NCBI RefSeq assembly: GCF_900163795.1
Contig: NZ_FWFD01000007.1
Span: forward strand, 62,001 to 126,000
Direction of reading: 5' to 3'
Source: Vagococcus fluvialis bH819
GTDB lineage: Bacteria; Bacillota; Bacilli; Lactobacillales; Vagococcaceae
DNA: 64,000 nucleotides
Shown here: positions 26,152-33,429 of the stretch, piece after piece
How the letters are laid out: each line of letters opens with the position of its first letter
Position numbering within the stretch: the first letter of the stretch is position 1
Notes under the pieces: generated by a model
What the model saw: the letters and a program-made list of their open reading frames with translations, nothing else
Database searches by the model: none
Told to the model about the DNA's origin: nothing
Position numbers and translations under genes: made by a program

Positions 26152-26673
26152 ATGACTGTTTATTATATTCAACAAAACTTATTATCTGCAAAAGTACGGA
26201 CTGTCATTAAAGATACCCAAGATCGCCCAGTTTTTCTTTTGGTAGGCAGTTGGGGAACACGAGGAGATAGTATCTCTATTTATAACTTAGATGGAAAAGT
26301 CTTGGCTAGCGCTAAACAAACAACCTTTGCTATAAAATCACAATTTGAAATTTATTCATGCCATGATAAAGTAGGAAGTCTAAGTCGTTTATTTTCTATT
26401 AATCGGGATTTTTACTACATAAAAAATCTTAGATGGCTTGCAGTTGGTGATATTAACCATCAAGAGTATAAAATTTATCGTTTCAATGAGTTGATTATGG
26501 AAATGACAAAGGTACTTAGTCGTAAGGGTGAGTACTATAAAATTGTGGTTCACGAAGATGAAGACGCGGCTGTTTGTATTTGCATTGCGGCAGTGTTAGA
26601 TTACTGGGCAAGAAAAGGTAATAAGAAAGAAGAATTGGTGAATAAAAAAATAGTTAATATCCAATTAAGTTAA
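26152..26673 (+). CDS. LURP-one-related / YxjI family protein
   Basis: A 173-residue soluble protein that looks like the YxjI/LOR family, which has a tubby-like beta-barrel fold. The start MTVYYIQQNLLSAKVRTVIKD, the middle DGKVLASAKQ and the end DEDAAVCICIAAVLDYW are typical. No catalytic residues are known for the family; membrane lipid binding has been suggested for relatives. It has no signal peptide. It probably shares a transcript with the HAD phosphatase upstream, and a strong terminator follows. Confidence 0.8.
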   Translation: MTVYYIQQNLLSAKVRTVIKDTQDRPVFLLVGSWGTRGDSISIYNLDGKVLASAKQTTFAIKSQFEIYSCHDKVGSLSRLFSINRDFYYIKNLRWLAVGDINHQEYKIYRFNELIMEMTKVLSRKGEYYKIVVHEDEDAAVCICIAAVLDYWARKGNKKEELVNKKIVNIQLS

Positions 26674-26680
26674 TGTTATC

Positions 26681-26720
26681 AAGTGGGCTGACAAACCCAT
26701 GTCAGCCTACTTTTATTTTT
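26681..26720 (+). terminator. Intrinsic terminator behind the YxjI-like gene
   Basis: AAGTGGGCTGACA pairs with TGTCAGCCTACTT with one mismatch, followed by TTATTTTTT. Its GGCTGACA core recurs in several terminators of the window. Confidence 0.9.
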
Positions 26721-26775
26721 TAATATTTATTATACGGGGAGATAATGTTTTATAAATTGAGGAGAGAGGTGTTTT

Positions 26776-28725
26776 ATGGAAGTATTTGAATCAGTATTAA
26801 TTATGCTTTTTATTGTATTACTATCTAATATATTAAATCGGTTTATTCCGACTATTGCCATTCCGTTAATACAAGTTGGGCTGGGAGTTATATTAGCTGT
26901 TTTTACATCGTTCCATTTTTTTGAATTAAGTTCTGAGTTTTTTATGTTGCTATTTTTAGCACCGTTATTATTCAATGAAGGGGTCGTTGTCGATAAAAAA
27001 GCCCTTTGGAAAGCTAAAAAAGCGATAACTATGCTTTCGATTGTCCTTGTCTTTGTAACAGTCGGACTGTTAGGAAGTGTTATCCATTGGTTAATCCCAA
27101 CAATGCCGTTAGCAGGAAGTTTTGCATTAGCAGCAGCATTAGCACCAACAGATGCGGTTGCTGTAGGAGCATTGGCTCAAAAAGTAAAAATTCCGCATAA
27201 AATGATGAATACGCTGGAGGGAGAAGCTTTAATAAATGACGCATCTGGTTTAGTGTCTTTCCAATTTGCAGTGGCAGCTCTTTTAACAGGAACTTTTTCA
27301 ATTGCACAAGCCGGATTTAGCTTTGTTTTAATTTCACTTGGTGGTGTAGTTATAGGTATTGTTCTTAGTCTGTTAGTTATTTTAGTCGTTCATTGGTTAC
27401 GTAATTTAGGGATTGAAAATAATATTTCATTTATTTTATTAGAAATACTGTTACCTTTTGGTGTCTTTATTGTGGCTGAGCATTTCCATGCTAATGGTAT
27501 TCTAGCAGTTGTGAGTGCTGGGTTGGTCTATTCTATAAGTTATAAAAAAGTGAATGCAGACATTGCGCAGTTACATCTATTATCTAAGAATACGTGGTCA
27601 GTCTTTACTTTTAGTTTGAACGGTTTGGTTTTTGTCTTGTTAGGATTACAACTTCCTAATGCTATCCACGCCGTATGGAAAAATAATAATATTAGCAATG
27701 TTACGCTAGTTTTCTATGTATTGATAATTACAGTTATTCTACTAGGTATTCGATTCCTATGTTTTGGTCTATTTAAAAACTTTGAAAAGAATTCAGAGTT
27801 ACCCAAACAAGACCAATTGAAGCAAACAGCTCTCTATACTATTTCGGGAGTTAGGGGAACGATTACACTAGTCAGTGCATTGAGTTTGCCTGTTGTTTTG
27901 GGCAATGGAGATCTCTTTTTAGAAAGAGAATTACTAATTAGTATTGCTGGAGGTGTGATTATTACGACATTACTTTTAGCTAACTTTGCTATGCCACTTT
28001 TCGCTGAGAAAAATGAGAAAGTAGATAACGTAATTGATCACCAGAAAGAAAAAGAAATTTTAAGAAATGTAATTAAGCAATTAGACAAGCAAACCACGAT
28101 TGAAAATCAAGGAGCAATTGCTAAAGTCATTGATATTTATAATGATCGAATCTTGAATTTAAGTAAAAATCAGGAGGATAGTGACAAACTAGACCAGCTA
28201 AAAGAATTAATTTTAAAATGGCAATATGCTGATACATTGAAGCAGTTACATGATAAAGAAATTAATTTACAAGTGGCCTTTCGACATATTCGACGCTTAA
28301 ATAAATTACTTTATCATTTAACAAGAGATGAGTCTTATCGAGGCAATATTTTTTATGGTAAATTAATTCGTCAAAAGCTAAAATTAGAAACCTTTGTGCC
28401 ACTTAGTTATTCTGAAAAACGTCAGCAACGTCGCTATTTAAAAGAAAGTAACTGGAACTATATCATGAAAAAATTAGATGAGTTAGATCAAGAAGAGTTT
28501 TCACCAGAAATGATTGCTTTCTATCAATCACGCTATTCAAGAAAAAATCGTTACCTTAATAAAGATAGTTTTGATAGTACGGATGAGTGGTTAGAGTACG
28601 CTATTCAAATCGAGCGTGACAGTGTTCAACAAGCATTTGAATTAGGAGATATGACACGTAGTGAAGTTAAAGTTTATCGCGAAAACTTAATTGCTATAGA
28701 AAGCACGATACAGTTTGGTGATTAA
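26776..28725 (+). CDS. Na+/H+ (or K+/H+) antiporter, CPA1 NhaP/NhaK type
   Basis: A 649-residue antiporter with about 12 membrane segments in residues 1-415 and a long cytoplasmic region after that. The ion-binding region shows ALAPTDAVAVGAL (about residues 119-131) and GEALINDASGLVSFQFA (about 149-165), the CPA1 signatures with the essential Asp residues. VRGTITLVSALSLPVV contains the conserved Arg. The carboxyl domain is rich in charged helices and may regulate activity. It uses the proton gradient to expel sodium, important in alkaline or salty surroundings. AGGAGAGAGG precedes the ATG; it is monocistronic with its own terminator. Confidence 0.93.
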   Translation: MEVFESVLIMLFIVLLSNILNRFIPTIAIPLIQVGLGVILAVFTSFHFFELSSEFFMLLFLAPLLFNEGVVVDKKALWKAKKAITMLSIVLVFVTVGLLGSVIHWLIPTMPLAGSFALAAALAPTDAVAVGALAQKVKIPHKMMNTLEGEALINDASGLVSFQFAVAALLTGTFSIAQAGFSFVLISLGGVVIGIVLSLLVILVVHWLRNLGIENNISFILLEILLPFGVFIVAEHFHANGILAVVSAGLVYSISYKKVNADIAQLHLLSKNTWSVFTFSLNGLVFVLLGLQLPNAIHAVWKNNNISNVTLVFYVLIITVILLGIRFLCFGLFKNFEKNSELPKQDQLKQTALYTISGVRGTITLVSALSLPVVLGNGDLFLERELLISIAGGVIITTLLLANFAMPLFAEKNEKVDNVIDHQKEKEILRNVIKQLDKQTTIENQGAIAKVIDIYNDRILNLSKNQEDSDKLDQLKELILKWQYADTLKQLHDKEINLQVAFRHIRRLNKLLYHLTRDESYRGNIFYGKLIRQKLKLETFVPLSYSEKRQQRRYLKESNWNYIMKKLDELDQEEFSPEMIAFYQSRYSRKNRYLNKDSFDSTDEWLEYAIQIERDSVQQAFELGDMTRSEVKVYRENLIAIESTIQFGD

Positions 28726-28729
28726 AAAT

Positions 28730-28776
28730 AAAAAAGGTAAGAAGCTGGAAAATTAAATCAGCTTCTTACCTTTTTT
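28730..28776 (+). terminator. Intrinsic terminator behind the antiporter gene
   Basis: AAAAAGGTAAGAAGCTG pairs perfectly with CAGCTTCTTACCTTTTT, one of the strongest hairpins in the window. Confidence 0.95.
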
Positions 28777-28852
28777 GTCTTAATAAATTCCTCATGATTA
28801 CCGATTTAAATTAAAAGAAAGATTTTACTATTAATAAATAGGAGGAGAAATA

Positions 28853-29188
28853 ATGCAAAAATTTTTATTAGGTTTTGCGGCGTTGGATTATTTAATTGTG
28901 TTAGGTTGGGCAGGTATGGCGATTAAGAATAAAAGTTGTACTACACCGGATAAAGCGATACGATCATTTTTATTTAACAAAGGTTTCTACTTAAAAAATT
29001 TAACATGCAATATTGAAGAAACAGATTATTTTTTTACTCAAGATCAAGAACTTGAATTAGATGAAAATCAAACTATCTATAAAATTACACCACCACTCTA
29101 TGAGAAAAATACAGCAATTCATTTTGAATATTTTTCGATTATTAAAGAAGAAAAGAAGTATGTGGTTGAGGTGTTTGAGGGAGAATAG
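28853..29188 (+). CDS. Hypothetical small membrane-anchored protein
   Basis: I do not recognise this 111-residue product. It starts with one hydrophobic segment (about residues 4-24, LLGFAALDYLIVLGWAGMAI), then a short basic stretch and a polar domain with two Cys (KSCTTPD and LTCNIEE) and many Glu, Asp and Tyr. The polar domain is probably extracytoplasmic or could face the cytoplasm; the positive-inside rule is ambiguous. It has a good ribosome site (AGGAGG, eight bases before ATG), its own promoter space and its own terminator, so it is a real monocistronic gene. Confidence 0.75.
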   Translation: MQKFLLGFAALDYLIVLGWAGMAIKNKSCTTPDKAIRSFLFNKGFYLKNLTCNIEETDYFFTQDQELELDENQTIYKITPPLYEKNTAIHFEYFSIIKEEKKYVVEVFEGE

Positions 29189-29189
29189 A

Positions 29190-29231
29190 TTGAAGAATGA
29201 AACTGATAGTAAAAGTTTCATTCTTTTTTTG
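29190..29231 (+). terminator. Intrinsic terminator behind the small membrane protein
   Basis: GAAGAATGAAACT pairs with AGTTTCATTCTTT around a nine-base loop, with a continuing T run. Confidence 0.9.
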
Positions 29232-29337
29232 TAGTGATAGTCATAAATTTTTAAGAAATATATCAGAAATATATTATATATAACTGTGGTTATTATTGTA
29301 TTCTAAGAATGTACAAAAAATATTAAAGGGAGATATG

Positions 29338-29730
29338 ATGAAAATGAAAAAACAAAAATTAGTTATCTTATCGTTGTTGTCACTAGGGATTTTGGGAGGT
29401 ATGGCTAATACAGCTTTGGCAAGAGATGTGATAGAAATTAAAAATTTTAGAGTAACATCTAATGGAAGTTATACACCAGCAGCCAAAAAATATACTTCTT
29501 CTAATACAGTAATTAATCTGCAACAAACTGGTGGTGGAAAAAGAGTAGATGTAGATAATTATTCAACTGGTGGTAAGTGGGTAGGTAGTACTACTTGTTG
29601 GACCAATACCAGAAAATCATTTTCAGATAATTCAGCTCCAGGAGGACGTTACAACTTGAAATTGTCTAACAAAAAGTGGGGGCAGGACAATTTTTCAGTA
29701 ACAGGATCATGGTCACCTGACTCATATTAA
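29338..29730 (+). CDS. Small secreted protein, possibly DUF2712-like
   Basis: The product has a clear signal peptide (KMKKQKLVILSLLSLGILGG, cut after TALA) and a mature part of about 100 residues rich in Ser, Thr, Asn and Gly with one Cys (TTCWTN). The end DNFSVTGSWSPDSY recalls DUF2712 proteins (NxFSVSGxWDxE), which are often found beside ABC transporter genes, but the match is from memory and weak. Starts at 29335, 29338 and 29344 are all possible; 29338 is chosen for spacing to AAAGGGAG. It is followed by a hairpin and then an ABC transporter, so it may be the exported substrate or the signal that the system senses. A lactococcin-like bacteriocin is an alternative. Confidence 0.7.
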   Translation: MKMKKQKLVILSLLSLGILGGMANTALARDVIEIKNFRVTSNGSYTPAAKKYTSSNTVINLQQTGGGKRVDVDNYSTGGKWVGSTTCWTNTRKSFSDNSAPGGRYNLKLSNKKWGQDNFSVTGSWSPDSY

Positions 29731-29777
29731 TAATCAGATGATTTCTTGTAAAAACATATAAAAATAATCTGAGAATA

Positions 29778-29808
29778 GAGGCTGACGTGGTTTATCAGCT
29801 TCTTTTTA
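29778..29808 (+). terminator. Hairpin between the secreted protein gene and the ABC genes
   Basis: GAGGCTGA pairs with TCAGCTTC, followed by TTTTTATT. It probably terminates most transcripts so that the secreted protein is made in excess over the transporter. Confidence 0.75.
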
Positions 29809-29826
29809 TTAAAAAGGAGCCATCGT

Positions 29827-30651
29827 ATGTATAAAAAAAGAGTAATTTTTAATTATAAGTGGTTATTAATTATTTCAATGATTGTTGCTGTTATTTATAC
29901 AAGTTATGTTATTAATGTTATGTTACCATTTTGGAGTATTATAACAGGACCTGAAGAATATAACGTAGAGAAGAATTTCAGTTTAAGAAGTCATGCTATT
30001 GTTTCTGTACTACAGTGGAGTAGAATAAATAGTGAGTGTTATTTATTGCCATTATTGTTTCCTGTATGTATTACATTAGGTTTATTAAGTTTTAAGGAAG
30101 ACTTACAAACTTATTTTATTTTTGGGAAAAATCGTTTTAATTCATATGGAAAAGAACTCTTAAAAACAATGTCACTTTATTCGATAATGATGTCACTGGT
30201 TTTTACATTTGGTCATTGTTTAATTTACGGCATTTTTTATATACTCACACCTGTCACAACAGATATTTCTTTAGAGTCAACGAGCTATTTATTTAATTTT
30301 ATGGTACCAAGTGATTTATTTGAAGGTTATCCTATTTATTATTTTTTAACCACAGTTATATTAAATGATATACCCATTATTTTTGCTTATACATTATTCT
30401 TTTGTATGTCCACGGTGTATCTAAAAGATAATTTACTTTTATTTGCTATTTTTCCAACTGTTTTCTCTTTTATCCTACTATATGTAAGTAATAGTGTACA
30501 CTTTGAATATGGTGATTTGACCGTTCCTTTTCTAGGTTATTATAGTAATATATTTGAAATATGGAAATATACAATGATTCCTTTATTTGGTTTTTTGATA
30601 GGTTTAACCATTCATTTGATGCGAGTAGGTGATAGTTATGATTATAAATAA
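29827..30651 (+). CDS. ABC transporter membrane subunit 1 (ABC-2-like)
   Basis: A 274-residue protein with about six membrane segments and no recognisable family motif beyond ABC-2-like topology: an amino helix (WLLIISMIVAVIYTSYVI), a loop with YNVEKNFSLRSH, and later paired helices. It is followed with overlap by a second membrane protein and an ATPase, so it is most likely one half of an exporter or an antimicrobial-resistance transporter. AAAAAGGAG precedes its ATG. Base composition is very low in G+C, even for this window. Confidence 0.7.
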   Translation: MYKKRVIFNYKWLLIISMIVAVIYTSYVINVMLPFWSIITGPEEYNVEKNFSLRSHAIVSVLQWSRINSECYLLPLLFPVCITLGLLSFKEDLQTYFIFGKNRFNSYGKELLKTMSLYSIMMSLVFTFGHCLIYGIFYILTPVTTDISLESTSYLFNFMVPSDLFEGYPIYYFLTTVILNDIPIIFAYTLFFCMSTVYLKDNLLLFAIFPTVFSFILLYVSNSVHFEYGDLTVPFLGYYSNIFEIWKYTMIPLFGFLIGLTIHLMRVGDSYDYK

Positions 30652-31402
30652 AAGAAACTATCTTTTTTTCATTTTTTTATTCATTTTTATGTATGTTTTA
30701 ACCCAAAATGTTCCAACTAATTTTTTTAGGGATTATGTTATTAATCAAAAAGATCAAGTTAATAGTTGGGATGCTCTTCGTTTGTTTTTGGGTTATCCTA
30801 TGCCTACTGATATTCTAAATGAAAAATCATACTTCAATTTGTATGATCCGATTTTATTATTTACGCCACTTTTATTTCAATTAACGGGTATTTTTATTTC
30901 GAGTTATTTTGTGAAAATACCATTATCCTTCCATATATTCATAAAGAATAAAGTAGATAACAAAATGCAATACTATCTCTTTTTTTTAAAAAAATCTATG
31001 AAACTAAATTTAGGATATACGATACTTCTTTTTTTTCTAATGAAAATTAATATAGCAACATCCAAAATAATCTCTCCAATTAGTAGTTTTAATAATCTAG
31101 AAAGAGATTTTTCTTTTGTTTTGATATTGTATTGTGTTATGTATTTTTTTATGTGTTTCACATGTACTTTGATTATTTTCTTAGGCTACTTAAATAATAA
31201 GGCTGTTCTAGCTATGGCTGGTGTTAGTATCGGATTGATGATACTAAATATTTTAGACAAGACAGAGAATGCTATCAATTTTATTCTATTTGATGCAACA
31301 TTTTATTTTTTTGATAGTTATCTTTTTTGGGGAATTATCTTATTTTTAGTTTTGTGGATTTTAATGAAAAAAAATTTAAAACAAGAGGTGTACAATGATT
31401 AA
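30638..31402 (+). CDS. ABC transporter membrane subunit 2
   Basis: A membrane protein of 254 residues with about six hydrophobic segments. The start is set at ATG 30638, which lies a few bases behind AGGTGA; a GTG at 30629 overlaps that site. Either way the gene overlaps the preceding one, so translation is coupled. The loop NFFRDYVINQKDQVNSWDALR is extracytoplasmic if the first helix is an anchor. The two membrane proteins do not look alike at the sequence level and may form a heterodimeric channel. Confidence 0.7.
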   Translation: MIINKRNYLFFIFLFIFMYVLTQNVPTNFFRDYVINQKDQVNSWDALRLFLGYPMPTDILNEKSYFNLYDPILLFTPLLFQLTGIFISSYFVKIPLSFHIFIKNKVDNKMQYYLFFLKKSMKLNLGYTILLFFLMKINIATSKIISPISSFNNLERDFSFVLILYCVMYFFMCFTCTLIIFLGYLNNKAVLAMAGVSIGLMILNILDKTENAINFILFDATFYFFDSYLFWGIILFLVLWILMKKNLKQEVYND

Positions 31403-32021
31403 ATTAGAAAAAGTAAATATTAGTATAAAAAACGATTGTATATTAAAAGATATTAATTTAAATTTAGATCATGGAAATTGTTATGGATTTATTGGAAGAA
31501 ATGGGTCAGGTAAATCCATTTTATTCAAAGCAATTAGTGGCTTACTTAAAATTGAGTCTGGGATGATTAAAAATGATAAGTATGAAATAAATCCTAAAAC
31601 ACCGCTGAAAAATGTAGGTGTTATTATCGAGTCTCCTATGTTTATCGCTAATTTGTCAGGTTTTGATAATTTGAAATGTTTAGCTGAAATAAATAAAAAA
31701 ATTTCAGATGAAGAGATTAGTGACTGTCTGAAAAAAGTAGGTTTAAAGGATGCGGGTAAGAAAAAATTTAAAAATTATAGTTTAGGAATGAAACAGCGCT
31801 TAAGAATTGCTCAAGCGATTATGGAAGACCCGGCTATTTATATTTTAGATGAACCATTTAATGGGTTGGATGAAATAGGTGTTCAAGATGTTTATCAGAT
31901 TATTTTAGAATTAAAATCAAGAAATAAAATGATTTTATTAACAAGCCATGATGATCGAGATATTGAAAAACTGAGTGATTATATTTTTAAAATAGAAAAT
32001 AGGAGTGTTCTAAATGTATAA
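31395..32021 (+). CDS. ABC transporter ATP-binding protein
   Basis: A 208-residue ATPase with Walker A GRNGSGKSILFKAI (about residues 36-49), signature YSLGMKQRLRIAQA, Walker B IYILDEPFNGLDE and switch LLTSHD. The SLGMKQR form is usual in exporters linked to antibiotic resistance or lantibiotic immunity. It overlaps the second membrane protein by eight bases and the lipoprotein gene by eight bases. It would energise the two preceding membrane subunits. Confidence 0.9.
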   Translation: MIKLEKVNISIKNDCILKDINLNLDHGNCYGFIGRNGSGKSILFKAISGLLKIESGMIKNDKYEINPKTPLKNVGVIIESPMFIANLSGFDNLKCLAEINKKISDEEISDCLKKVGLKDAGKKKFKNYSLGMKQRLRIAQAIMEDPAIYILDEPFNGLDEIGVQDVYQIILELKSRNKMILLTSHDDRDIEKLSDYIFKIENRSVLNV

Positions 32022-32616
32022 AAAAATTATTATATTATTTCTACCTTTATTATTAACAAGCTGCGGGGTAAAAGAAAAAGTAAGGCAAGCTAATGAAACA
32101 GTTAAGAAAGAAGAAGCCAGTAATTTAAAAAATGAAGAGGTCAATCAAGAAAGGCTAGATGAAGAATCACAGGGATTAAAGAACCCAGAAAAATTAAATA
32201 TTAATGTTGATGAGTATATTAATTTACAAAAAAAATTAGAAAAAATAACGGTAGAAAAAGAACTTGTGAAAAATATTGACATAGATAATTATGAAGAGTA
32301 TCAATTAAATTATGGAAAAGGAACTATTTTGGAAAGGATTACAACTATTGAAAATGAAAAAAGTCCAATAGCTTATAATATAGAGGTTAAGAATAAAGAT
32401 AAAAAATTTAATCAAGATATTACTAATGGAGATTTTGCTTTTGCTATGATAAGTAATATGTTAATAGATACAAAAATTACGGATAAACCACTCGAATTAA
32501 TTACAAAAATAGATAAGAAAAAAGAAAATTTTTCAATTGACTTAGGAAATAATATCACGCTTTTATATTCAGAACAAAAAGATATTGATGGCTTTTTGTT
32601 GAATCTTAATTTCTAA
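32014..32616 (+). CDS. Lipoprotein of the ABC operon
   Basis: A 200-residue lipoprotein: signal MYKKIIILFLPLLLTSC with Cys17 in a good lipobox (L-T-S-C), then a Lys/Glu-rich tether (about residues 20-60) and a mixed domain up to the end. No known domain was recognised. It is translationally coupled to the ATPase. A surface lipoprotein beside an exporter could bind the small secreted protein or an antimicrobial and so serve immunity, as in lantibiotic LanI proteins; this is only an analogy. It lies 108 bases before the two-component genes, which may regulate the operon. Confidence 0.8.
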   Translation: MYKKIIILFLPLLLTSCGVKEKVRQANETVKKEEASNLKNEEVNQERLDEESQGLKNPEKLNINVDEYINLQKKLEKITVEKELVKNIDIDNYEEYQLNYGKGTILERITTIENEKSPIAYNIEVKNKDKKFNQDITNGDFAFAMISNMLIDTKITDKPLELITKIDKKKENFSIDLGNNITLLYSEQKDIDGFLLNLNF

Positions 32617-32658
32617 TAACTTTTATTTATAAACTAATAATCATAATTTTTTAAGAGT

Positions 32659-32687
32659 TTTACTAGGAGAGTTTTAAGAACTATAAT
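32659..32687 (+). promoter_or_regulatory. Probable promoter of the two-component genes with TTAAGA repeats
   Basis: TTTACT (32659-32664) and a perfect TATAAT (32682-32687) are 17 bases apart. TTAAGA occurs at 32651, 32674 and 32704, which may be response-regulator sites; the spacing is uneven. Confidence 0.5.
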
Positions 32688-32724
32688 CTATAGTAAGAGT
32701 GTATTAAGAAAAGCGGGTGAAGAG

Positions 32725-33429
32725 ATGAATCAAAGTGAGACGGTTATTTTAGTGGTAGATGATGATAAGGAAATAAGAGAAGGAATTAGAATTTATCTAG
32801 AGTTGGAAGGGTATCAAGTGTTAGAAGCACCTGATGGTCAGATTGCCTTAGACATACTAGCTGAAAATTTAGTTCATTTAATTGTTCTAGATATTATGAT
32901 GCCCAATTTAGATGGAATTATGACAACGCATAAAATAAGACAAGACAATAATGTTCCTATCTTAATGTTGAGTGCAAAAAATGAAGATTTGGATAAGATT
33001 AACGGACTTCAAGTTGGAGCAGATGATTATTTAACGAAACCATTTAGCCCGATGGAACTTTTAGCTCGTGTGAAGTCCATGTTAAGACGCTATTTTACTT
33101 TAGGAGAATTTGAAAAAGAATTAACTGGTGATGAAATTATTTTAAGTGATCTAAGATTAAATTTAAGTAATAAAATGATTTACGTTAATGAGCGTGAAAT
33201 TCGTTTAACTAAAACTGAGTTTGAAATTGTTAAATTGTTAATGTCTCATCCGGGAAGAGTTTTTTCAACGGATAATATTTATGAAACTGTGTGGAATGAA
33301 CCAAGTTTTAATTCTGATAATACGGTATCGGTTCACGTACGCAAAATTCGTGAAAAAATTGAGAATGATCCAAAGAAACCGAAATATCTAAAGGTGGTGT
33401 GGGGCATTGGCTACAAAATGGAAAAATAG
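32725..33429 (+). CDS. Response regulator, OmpR/PhoB family
   Basis: A 234-residue regulator. The receiver domain has the acidic pocket VDDD (residues 11-14), the phosphoacceptor Asp56 in VLDIMMP, and the switch Lys in LTKPFSP. The winged-helix domain begins near residue 135 and shows LTKTEFEIVKLLMSHPGRVFS and VSVHVRKIREKIE. It acts with the overlapping sensor kinase gene (23-base overlap). The closest broad class is the VanR-like regulators of Firmicutes. Likely targets are the adjacent ABC operons, by position only. Confidence 0.93.
   Translation: MNQSETVILVVDDDKEIREGIRIYLELEGYQVLEAPDGQIALDILAENLVHLIVLDIMMPNLDGIMTTHKIRQDNNVPILMLSAKNEDLDKINGLQVGADDYLTKPFSPMELLARVKSMLRRYFTLGEFEKELTGDEIILSDLRLNLSNKMIYVNEREIRLTKTEFEIVKLLMSHPGRVFSTDNIYETVWNEPSFNSDNTVSVHVRKIREKIENDPKKPKYLKVVWGIGYKMEK

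Noticed and set aside
29338-29730. Lactococcin 972-type bacteriocin
   Set aside because: Mature sequence lacks the Trp/His/Tyr-rich pattern of that family; the end looks more like DUF2712.
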